From Arabidopsis thaliana (lineage: Eukaryota; Streptophyta; Magnoliopsida; Brassicales; Brassicaceae): a DNA stretch of 64,000 bases. The position numbers were made by a program, and so were the translations under genes. Positions 55,666 through 64,000 of this stretch are shown here, in pieces. A model generated the notes under the pieces. It saw nothing but the letters and a program-made list of their open reading frames with translations, did no database searches and was not told where the DNA came from. Location of the stretch: contig NC_003071.7 of NCBI RefSeq assembly GCF_000001735.4, forward strand, positions 2,367,001 to 2,431,000, in the 5' to 3' direction. Positions within the stretch are counted from its first letter, which is position 1; each line of letters begins with the position of its first letter.

Positions 55666-56173
55666 TGTTGGAGCTGGATTTCTCTCCAGGAATCCACCTG
55701 CAAAAATAGCATGCCAGCCCACTAAGCCCACCAAGTAGAGGACCTGCGCAGCTCTGGAGCCCATGAACAGATTAGGTATTTGGGCCTGATAAGCCTAGTT
55801 ACCTGATGAAGGGAGATAAGCGAATAACAACCTAGGAACTGACCAGGAGATATTCGCGGAGCGGACCTGATATCTCGGAACTAACCTGCCGAATATCCAG
55901 GAGAATATCCCCGCGGATCTCGGATGGAGCTACCCACGTGCGTAGATCTATGTAAGGAAGCAAGGACGACTTGGAAGACATATACATTCAGCTTAACACT
56001 TACACTTATACTTTACACTTGTAATCTCATTCTACATTGTAAAAGCTCTACTATCATCAATACAAAAGTTTATTCGTTTTCAGCAATATAAATTTCAAAG
56101 TTCTTGTGAAGATCTAGCCCTCCTTTCTCATAAATCTATTTACAAATCTCTAGTATGGATTTCAGAACCCACA
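55666..56173 (+). repeat. element E 3' LTR
   Basis: 508 bp; starts TGTTGGAGCTGG after GATGGCAAA and ends AACCCACA before AAGGT. Confidence 0.9.
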
Positions 56174-57091
56174 AAGGTCAATCTCAAAATATTGGTCTTT
56201 ATATGTCTTTACCATTCGTGATGATATTTGGCAAGATTTAGCTATGGATTTTGTGTTGGGATTGCCACGTACACAACGGGGTGTGGATTCTGTGTTTGTC
56301 GTAGTTGATAGATTTTCCAAGATGACACATTTCATTGCATGCAAGAAGACCGCTGATGCATCCAACATAGCCAAACTATTTTTCAAGGAGGTAGTGCGCC
56401 TTCACGGGGTTCCTAAGTCAATCACTTCGGATAGGGATACAAAGTTTCTAAGTCATTTCTGGTCTACTCTGTGGAGGATGTTTGGAACAGCTCTTAATCG
56501 AAGTTCTACACCTCATACGCAAATCGACGGGCAAACCGAAGTAACTAATAGAACCTTGGGAAATATGGTTCGAAGTATATGCGGGGATAATCCAAAGCAA
56601 TGGGATTTAGCTTTGCCTCAAATAGAATTTGCTTACAACAGTGTTGTACATGTGGTTGATTTGGTTAAGTTACCAAAGGCTCTTGGGTAAGTGCATCAGC
56701 TGAAACTATGGCTGAAGAGATTTTAGTTGTTAAGGAAGTTGTCAAAGCTAAGTTAGAGGCTACCGGGAAAAAGAACAAAGTCGCTGCTGATAAACGTCGG
56801 AGATTCAAAGTTTTCAAAGAAGGTGATGATGTGATGGTGCTCCTTCGTAAAGGGAGATTTGCAGTTGGAACGTACAACAAGGTAAAGCCTCGCAAGTATG
56901 GCCCGTTTAAGGTGTTGCGGAAGATCAATGATAATGCTTATGTTGTGGCTCTCCCGAAATCAATGAACATTTCCAATACCTTCAACGTAGCTGACATTCA
57001 TGAGTATCATGCAGACGGGGTCCTTTATCCAGAAGAGAACTTGAGGACAAGTTCTTCAGAGGTGGAGGAGACTGATGTAGGAGAGATTTAG
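56174..57091 (+). pseudogene. element G integrase catalytic core and C-terminus
   Basis: Continues the integrase after element E. First catalytic Asp in [15 protein letters not shown] (about 56240), second in [15 protein letters not shown] (about 56420-56465), and Glu in [15 protein letters not shown] (about 56530). [13 protein letters not shown]-type text near 56985-57020 is the usual end. A frameshift lies near 56200, and the part between 56690 and 56710 is deleted or shifted (the usual P-x-E block after NSVVH is missing). It ends TDVGEI* about at the 3' LTR start. Confidence 0.88.
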
Positions 57092-57358
57092 CAGTTTTAC
57101 ATTTCTTTTCATATTTCCTTATTTCAAGTTTTCTATTTTGCTTAGAGTTTTCTATTTTATGATTTGGTTTCTTCTCTATATATAGAAAGACCCTAAGTTT
57201 TTTGCTCGACACGTTTTATCATTTTAATTAATAAAAGCAGAGAGTTTTTCTCTAATCTGGTGGATTTCCAAAGTTTCAACCTTTCAAATTCGACGCTTGC
57301 GAACTTGATTCATGTTTAGGCATAGTGATTGCTATTCCTAGAGGTTCCGACTCCGTAA
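57073..57358 (+). repeat. element G 3' LTR
   Basis: 286 bp, matching 47849-48125. Keeps TCTATATATAGA at 57175-57186. Followed by the GTATT duplication. Confidence 0.85.
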
Positions 57359-57363
57359 GTATT

Positions 57364-59339
57364 TTAATTCTATATAAATAAATGAAGAAAAAAGTAATCA
57401 TAATTACCCAAATAAAACAGTTTGTTTATATTCCTTTTTAAAATTTTAAGTAACATCGTTAATGTGCTTAGTGTTCTTTATGTTTTGCTTCCCGTCAATA
57501 TTAAATAATCTTTACATGGAAATTAATCGGTCTCATATATAAAAGAGAAATTGAAGACGATTAAGATGCTATTAACTTTATTTATGAGTATGTATTATGT
57601 GAAACACCTTTTATTTATAACTTCAACATAATCGTTTCTAATCTTTCAAAAAAAACTGCCTAAATATTTTTAAATCGTTACGTCTCAAATATAGTCTTTT
57701 TAAATATAGTTAATTTATCAACCTTATATATTTTTGGATAAAAAACATGATTTATATGATCAATTTAGATGTATTTTTAGTATTAGAGGTTTTCCTAAGA
57801 AAATAAATCATGTTTTTATGAAGTGTAAGTTTCTGAGGTTTTTTCACAAACCCCCACCATCTGTTAATGCATTGGGTCTAACTTCATTTGATGACCGACT
57901 TCAAATGAATTATTTACATAGGCATGAACAAAATTTTAAATTTTGATAATTAAAATAATCTTTAACAAAGAAAAAAGATAATTAAAATAATCACAGTTTT
58001 TTTTCTTTTGAGAAATATAAAATAATTTAGAAAAATTCAAAAGAAAACAAAAATAAAAGAGGGAGAAAGAGATGTGGCATGAGTGATGGGTGTGTATGGG
58101 AGTGAGTGAGAGCTGTGAAAGGGAAGAGTCGCAGAGAGTGCAGAAGTTTTCAGAGTTTGCAGACTCACTCATTATTTTCCCTCTCTCTCTCTCAAACTTT
58201 TTTACTTCTATTCTCATAAATATTTTTTATTCAAAACAATTTATTATTCATGCATAGTGTTTTTAACACAAGTGGACCGTGTACACTTAATTTTATAAAT
58301 GTCGAATGTGTTGGAGCTACGAGTACTACGAGTCGTCTATCTAACCAAAGATGTCACATTACACGATACGGTTTATTTGATTGAAGAACAAAAATAATGA
58401 TTTGGTATAATTCAAAATTTATAAACTCATTACAATTGGACTTCTTTCATTTTATTTTCTAATACTATAATGAATGATTAAGAGAATGTTCTTTGTGGTT
58501 AGCTAAACCTTTATAACGATCTTTGTAATAGTTGCAATATGCTTACATGTTTCTTTTTTTATAGTTAAAACATTAAGAAGAATAGAAGAGGGACATAAAT
58601 CCTCTCACTTGGCTATTTACTTACTATATTTAGGATCGAATATAAATGCTAAAAACATCTTAAATATTGTAGGGTTAAATTCAAGCTTCTTTCACAAATA
58701 AGTATTTTTTTTTTCTTATTTTTTCTTTCTCACATATACTAAAGTTTGAGATATAAGTTATATGACTCAAAAGATATCATAACAACCCAACATTAGAGCT
58801 GAAATTTTTAATGTCTTATTATTTTGTACACAACTTTACCTCTTAAGTTTCATGACTTGTTAGATTTTTTTTTTGTCAACCAAAAATAATTAGAACTTAA
58901 TAGAGTCAATCCCGAAGGATATTGTTTACGTATACGTATGTAACTTGGTAGATTCTCTTTTCGGTTACCAAATTTTCTCGTTTTTCTAAACGCAAACAAA
59001 AGTTACAAACTCCTGAATATAATACGTAAATAAATTAAACATAAGTTATCTATGCCCCTTGTCACAAAATTTAGCTTTTAAGAAGGAAAAGAAAAACCTG
59101 AAATGGTGCTTAAGATAAAACCAAAACTAAAGCTGAAAAGAAAATTTTAAGAAATAAGAAAAAGGAATAATAAACAAGAAGAGGACATGAAGCACAGAGA
59201 TTCTGCAGACTGCAGGTGACCAATGGACACTTTATCAATAAAAACATACCTACTACTCTCTTACACTTTCAATTTTCCAATACAAATCCCAATCTTTAAT
59301 CTCTCTTTCTTCTTCATCTCTCTTTCTCTTTCTCTCTTC
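57364..59339. other. intergenic region upstream of GRF6
   Basis: No gene recognised. A GA-rich or CT-rich tract near 58045-58200 includes a (CT)n run at about 58180-58193. A 70-codon frame at 57734 has no family features. The last 50 bases before the ATG are CT-rich (TCTCTTTCTCTTTCTCTC), a common plant 5' UTR feature. A putative promoter for GRF6 lies in the last 0.3-1 kb. Confidence 0.5.
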
Positions 59340-60255
59340 ATGGCTACAAGGATTCCATTCACAGAATCACAATGGGAAGAACTTGAAAACCAAGCTCTTG
59401 TGTTCAAGTACTTAGCTGCAAATATGCCTGTTCCACCTCATCTTCTCTTCCTCATCAAAAGACCCTTTCTCTTCTCTTCTTCTTCTTCTTCATCTTCTTC
59501 TTCAAGCTTCTTCTCTCCCACTCTTTCTCCACACTGTAAGCACACTTTATCTTCTTTGCTTTGTGCTCTATGATGGTTATCCTTAGGGTTTGGTGATAAT
59601 GTAAACGAATTTGACTCTTTTTTTTCAGTTGGGTGGAATGTGTATGAGATGGGAATGGGAAGAAAGATAGATGCAGAGCCAGGAAGATGTAGAAGAACTG
59701 ATGGCAAGAAATGGAGATGCTCTAAAGAAGCTTACCCTGACTCTAAGTACTGTGAGAGACATATGCATAGAGGCAAGAACCGTTCTTCCTCAAGAAAGCC
59801 TCCTCCTACTCAATTCACTCCAAATCTCTTTCTCGACTCTTCTTCCAGGTTTCAAACACACCTTCCTCCTCTGTTTTACTCTAATGACAACACAATGATT
59901 GACTATTTTTTATCTTCAAAACATGTTTGAAAGTAGAAGAAGAAGAAGTGGATACATGGATGATTTCTTCTCCATAGAACCTTCCGGGTCAATCAAAAGC
60001 TGCTCTGGCTCAGCAATGGAAGATAATGATGATGGCTCATGTAGAGGCATCAACAACGAGGAGAAGCAGCCGGATCGACATTGCTTCATCCTTGGTACTG
60101 ACTTGAGGACACGTGAGAGGCCATTGATGTTAGAGGAGAAGCTGAAACAAAGAGATCATGATAATGAAGAAGAGCAAGGAAGCAAGAGGTTTTATAGGTT
60201 TCTTGATGAATGGCCTTCTTCTAAATCTTCTGTTTCTACTTCACTCTTCATTTGA
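59340..60255 (+). CDS. GRF6: growth-regulating factor 6 (GRF6)
   Basis: Three exons, 59340-59535, 59629-59848 and 59934-60255, with GT-AG introns of 93 and 85 bp, give 245 residues. Residues 6-41 are the QLQ domain ([20 protein letters not shown]), which binds GIF coactivators. Residues 80-122 are the WRC domain ([17 protein letters not shown] to [16 protein letters not shown]) with the C3H zinc motif and nuclear-localising basic residues. A Ser run lies at 46-56. GRFs are plant transcription factors that promote cell proliferation in leaves and other organs. Short length and sequence match my memory of A. thaliana GRF6. The start at 59340 is preferred to an upstream Met at 59223, which lacks a domain. 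The miR396 site present in most GRF genes is interrupted. The gene lies tail-to-tail with CTR9. Confidence 0.95.
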
Positions 60256-62107
60256 TCATCTTTTGTTCTTATAACCTTGTATTTCTTGTTAAGATGGTAA
60301 TGCAAATTCTCTCTTTTTTTGTCTAATTTAATTAGGAGTTTCTTTTTGTGATCCATGCATTATATTAGCATAAAAGATTTAACTTGTGTAAAGTAGTTAT
60401 ATTAGTTTGGTTTCAATGTTTAAATTGTTTCTGCTCATCTCTTGTCAATATTAGTGATAGTACGATGTCACTAAGTCATTGATTAGCAACAAATTTATCA
60501 ATTCATGTTTCTGTAATTAATTATTTCTGATTCTTTTTGTCAGAAACTTGTTCATTAAACTATTTACTGTGGATAGTAAATAGTTTTTTTTTATAATTAA
60601 AACAGTAAATAATTTTTCTTAAAGGTTATGTTATAGAAAAAAATGATGAAGAAAATAAGAAAAGAGTAAAAAAAAGACAGGTTTTGCAATTGAGTTGAGT
60701 TGAGTTCTGCTCCCTGACTGAGTTTGGTCAGGTCTGAAAAAGCCACACACCCAATCAAAAGCTTTCTGCTCTGACTCAGTGAGAGAGAAAGACGACTTCT
60801 CTTATTCTCATCAAACTGAATTATTATTTCTTCACTCACACACATGAGTACATGACATAAAGCAAATTATACTTGTGTGTGCGTGTAATTTTGTTGCTTA
60901 TAAACTATAATTGCAGTCAATATGTTCTGAAAAGTTGAAAGAGATCCTACAGAGAGAGAGAGAGAGAGAGAGAGCAACATGAAACCTAAAAACCCAAAAG
61001 AAAAATTAAAGTAAAAGGGAACAGAAGAAACTGCAGAAACAGTACCAAATCCTTCAAGACCACACACACACACACCCACGTTTCTGACTCTTCCACTTCC
61101 TTCTGACAACACTCTTCTGTATTTTTTATTTCTTTATTTATTTTTAGTTTACTATTTTGCTTTCATTAACCATTGACTACGTATCAAGTTGTTTCAACCG
61201 GTGTTTTTACGGCCGACTCGTACCGTCCAGTTAGACGGTTAATCCGCGATCTAGACACTTTTCTGTTTAAATTTAGTGCTAATATCCGACAATTTCAAAC
61301 TCGAAAATACTCGCCTTAACCTGTGACTCTGTCAACCGGTTGAACCGGCCGAGTGTAAGTTTTAAAAACATTATTTGAGTTTGGAATTAAATATAGCATT
61401 TTAGACTATTTGAGTTTGAAAAAAAAATGTTTGAGTTTGAAAAAAAATATTTGAGCTTTATTCAATTATTTTTGGAATTTATTTTCACTTTTTTATCTCA
61501 TTTGATATTTTAGATTTTGGTGAAGACTTCATAATTCTGCTTTAAGAAAATCAATGAATTGGTGAGAAAGACAACCGAGATTAGTTGTTTGAATTCGAGA
61601 TATATGTTTTATTAGTTTATTTTCGTCATTGATGATCTCCTAATATATTTGTTACGGGTTTAGACTGCTAGTTGGATTGAAAAATTTAGTCACTTTCTAT
61701 TATTGTTTGATTTCATATTTTGTTAAACATGATATGATTATTTTTGTTTTATATTTATGAAAATTAAGTAATTTCTATTGACATTAAGTATATTAAGTAA
61801 ATTTTAATCAATTGACCCGTAGTCCAACCCGGTTGACCCCATGACCTGGTGATCCAGAAGGTAATCCGATTTACTGTCCGGGTCGGGTTTAAAAACATTG
61901 AAAAAGAAAAAAGCTTTTCTATTAGTAACAATAGCAAATAAAAACAAGGCTCAATCCAAATAACCCAAAATACAAACTGATCATCCTTGGCCTGTGAATG
62001 TAAATTGTCTTCACACTCTGACTACTAGAGAAATTGAATCAATGAAATCTTTGTCACTAAAGTTACAAACACACAAGAGATATCTGTTGTTATGTATGAA
62101 ATATCTC
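60256..62107. other. intergenic region between GRF6 and CTR9 3' ends
   Basis: No gene recognised. It includes the 3' UTRs of both genes, (GA)12 at 60951-60974 and (CA)n at 61060-61075. Between 61190 and 61900 CCGG/CCGGTT-rich text recurs (61195, 61335, 61826, 61880), which may be a decayed DNA transposon. Direct repeats of ATTTGAGTTTGAAAAAA lie at 61410-61450. Confidence 0.5.
60951..60974 (+). repeat. (GA)12 microsatellite
   Basis: Twelve AG dinucleotides in a row, followed by CAACATG. Confidence 0.9.
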
Positions 62108-64000
62108 TCAATTGGCCTCTTCCTCTTCCTCTTCTTCCTCCATGTTAGGATCACCAGCTTCCCCATTGCTCTCTTCTTTTTCTTTCTGGGGGCTTGAATT
62201 TGGATGACTCTCCTCCATTAATTCACCTTCTTCGTCTGATGACGATAACGCCCTTCTTCGCCTTACACCCGAAGTAGGTACCTGTACTCACCAAAACAGA
62301 CTTAGTGTGACATTGTGTTTTGCATTTGTGTAGTTCCATGAATTGGATTGAAGTTTATGTATTACCTCATCATCATCAACATCAGGATCTTCGAGCCCAG
62401 CAGCAGCGAGAAGATCATGAGCATCATCATCCACAGGTTCCTCAGCTTCTTGAGTAGTCATCTCATCTTCCCTGTTATAATTAGTGTTGGCGTCTTCATC
62501 TTCCACTTCATTATGATCATCCATAGTGGCAGCTTCTTCTTCATCGTCCTCGTAGTGTCGAGCCCTTGAGCTTTTGTCCTTCTTTCTTCTCTTTCCACCC
62601 TTCTTTCTTCTCCGCTCACTGGGCTTACTTTCCCCATCATCATCTTCCACTCTATCCTTCCGCTTATTAGATCCAGGTGTGGAGCTCTTCCATTGTTCCT
62701 AGGGCATTAATTATTACAAAACAAAATCAGCATGTCATCCTAAACATCTTCTCAAGACACCATACTGACAAAGGGATACACCCTAAAAAGTGTTACCAAA
62801 GAGTAATTTTTCCCTTGACACTACACAACAATGTTGAGAAATCTGATCTTCATAGACACTGTAATCAAAAGCAAGAGACCTCCTACCTTTATACGCTGAA
62901 ATTTTTCTTCTTCTTGCTTTAGGCGTCTCAGCTCTTCCTCCTGTTTTCTTTTCTCCAACTGCCCAAGAGAAAAATGCATATCACTGACTTGAAAAGCTTC
63001 CATATATATCACCAAAATAAATTTGTTGCTGCAAATGGTTAACTTGCAAGTCAATAGTTACCTGATATTTCCTCTGTTCTTCAGCTTTACGGCGTGCTTC
63101 TTCTGCCAAAGCAGCCTGACGAGCAACTTCTAATCTCTGTCGGTTCTGCAGCTCCTCCTGCTCAGCAGCTTCACGGTGAACTTTTGCTGCTTCCAGCAAG
63201 TGCGAGCAATACTGAACATGGGTTTGTATTTTCTTGCTATCAAACCCATGAACATGGAGGTCTGAAGCAGCAGACAATTGAGTGAATACACGAACAGCAT
63301 TCTCTGCTTCTGCAACTGTTGAGCGCACCTGCAGAGTCATCAAGTAATTGTCAGGTGGAAATCAATTAATCCCCATTGGACGAATTAGTATTGTCTAGAC
63401 ATCTTCTAATAAAACAAGACAACAAATCCTAGTATTGCATTCTAGATTAGCCATTACTTAGCAAGGATGACTAACATACTATGCTAGGGTCATGGTGAAA
63501 AGTTCTAGATACACAAGCTGTAGAAGCAAGTTCATAGTCTGATAAATTCCCAATCGATGCATGTTAATATCTGTCTATCTTCTACGACACAAGACTAGAG
63601 TCAGAAAGAAGCAAGGGAAAATCTTTAGTTAACCTCATCAGCTGTTCTTTTTTTCTTTTGCAGTGTGGAAGACGATGATTTTTGCATTACAGCACCCAAA
63701 TCAAATCTGAATGTGTAATTTGAAGGAGTCAAGTGAATGGCCCTTAATAGTGTCTTTTTGCACTCTTGCCACTGCTCAGCCTCATAATGGGTACGGGCTA
63801 AGTAAAGAAGGATTTGGGAGTCTGTGTTGTAAAAGAACTTTCGCAAGCAGTTTTGATACTGCCAACAACATAGATAATGAACAGAGTACTTAAGCAAAAC
63901 ATCGAAATCAACCAAAAGAATTTAAAAAAAAAAAAAACGCTATATAAAATGACAAACCATTTTCACGGTTAAGGCAAAATTCCCTTGAGCAAAGTAAACA
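62108..64000 (-). CDS. VIP6: CTR9 homologue (ELF8/VIP6), Paf1 complex subunit, 3' part
   Basis: Six exons of the C-terminal part, all joined in phase 0: over 64000-63958, 63858-63634, 63328-63062, 62958-62887, 62698-62366 and 62281-62108, with GT-AG borders. The first three carry TPR-type helices (YLARTHYEAEQWQECKKTLL). The coiled coil EAAEQEELQNRQRLEVARQA to RRLKQEEEKFQRIK follows. The C-terminus is charged: SERRRKKGGKRRKKDKSS, an Asp/Glu-rich part, and a final Glu run ending in EEAN. CTR9 is the scaffold of the Paf1 complex, which supports transcription elongation and H3K4/H3K36 methylation. In Arabidopsis its loss lowers FLC and gives early flowering. The gene is cut by the window edge. 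The reading frame is clean throughout. Confidence 0.95.

Larger units (their letters stand above)
51614..56173. mobile_element. element E: LTR element carrying an antisense gene
   Basis: LTRs at 51614-52128 and 55666-56173, flanked by AAGGT (51609-51613 and 56174-56178). It inserted between the integrase zinc finger and the catalytic core of element G. The PBS at 52130 sets element orientation to plus. No gag or pol is found in plus orientation. The internal 3.5 kb instead contains coding sequence on the minus strand. The 5' LTR keeps a TATATAA box (51903) that reads CTATGTAAG in the 3' LTR. Confidence 0.88.
47849..57358 (+). mobile_element. element G: Ty3/gypsy element with full gene order, nested insertion
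   Basis: LTRs at 47849-48125 and 57073-57358, flanked by GTATT (47844-47848 and 57359-57363). The primer site is initiator tRNA-Met type. Gene order is gag, zinc knuckle, protease, RT, RNase H, integrase, as in Ty3/gypsy. The integrase is cut at 51613 by element E, and coding resumes at 56174. Frameshifts occur in gag, before RT and in RNase H. No chromodomain motif was recognised in the integrase C-terminus, although the [12 protein letters not shown] block typical of gypsy integrase ends is present. Confidence 0.9.

Noticed and set aside
57734-57946. Plus-strand 70-codon frame upstream of GRF6
   Set aside because: No signal peptide, domain or family resemblance; AT-rich intergenic DNA gives such frames by chance.
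59223-59340. Upstream in-frame Met for GRF6
   Set aside because: It adds a hydrophobic, Phe/Leu-rich run from the CT-rich 5' UTR. The QLQ domain begins six residues after the Met at 59340, as in GRF6.
60597-61112. Minus-strand small frames over the GA and CA runs as genes or a microRNA precursor
   Set aside because: Frames derive from simple repeats; no long hairpin with a recognisable mature microRNA was seen.
1-64000. CRISPR array, bacterial operons, riboswitches
   Set aside because: The window is plant nuclear DNA; the tandem repeats lack the spacer pattern of CRISPR and no prokaryotic genes are present.

Overview
The window is plant nuclear DNA from Arabidopsis or a very close Brassicaceae relative. 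The right end carries GRF6 (QLQ and WRC domains, plus strand) tail-to-tail with the 3' half of the Paf1-complex gene CTR9/ELF8/VIP6 (minus strand). To my knowledge these two genes are adjacent on A. thaliana chromosome 2 (At2g06200, At2g06210), close to the pericentromere. Single-copy host genes otherwise are few: an S1-type self-incompatibility homologue (4607-5014, minus) and a two-exon defensin-like gene (44249-44656, plus) whose expected start codon reads GTG. Almost everything else is layered transposable elements.

Layout. 1-2624 is the 3' part of a Ty1/copia element, inserted in a LINE whose remnant continues at 2625-4380. After the S1 gene and a noncoding stretch, about 6.3-44.05 kb is one broken VANDAL-type Mutator-like element (MULE). 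It has three dead genes: a DUF1985 protein (VANC-like; 6778-6915 and 15842-17956, plus), a small GRF-type zinc-finger gene (18431-19027, minus) and a MURA/VANA-like transposase (20084-22183 and 43163-43495, minus). Its noncoding DNA is full of short tandem repeats with a shared GGTATA core. Into it went (i) element D, 7270-15673, a head-to-head inverted pair of truncated Ty3/gypsy (Tat/Athila-like) copies lying in the DUF1985 gene intron, and (ii) element A, 22184-43162 on the minus strand, an Athila-like element that splits the transposase gene. Element A was itself hit by element C (23876-32530, plus, TSD GGGAC) and by a solo LTR, B (34127-35965, TSD AGCAT).

Right of the defensin-like gene lie noncoding DNA, a 0.92-kb foldback/MULE-like MITE with an 11-bp duplication (46681-47601), and a Ty3/gypsy element G (47849-57358, TSD GTATT). 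G's integrase is split by a further LTR element, E (51614-56173, TSD AAGGT). E carries a multi-exon gene antisense to its own LTRs. After 57.4 kb the sequence becomes ordinary gene space.

For the hunt, the two strongest leads are regularities that feature types do not name. First, the DUF1985-encoding MULE carries arrays of GGTATA-core repeats at both ends and between its genes; this resembles the VANC anti-silencing systems of Arabidopsis VANDALs but with a different motif. Second, element D carries pairs of the palindrome GTGTCGATCGACAC whose members are always 20-22 bp apart (two helical turns), recurring in LTR and gag-pro at matching places in both arms. LTR B and LTR A have their own TCGA-core motifs. 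All element genes examined are interrupted by stops or frameshifts. Boundaries rest on sequence read by eye; no alignment or database search was run.
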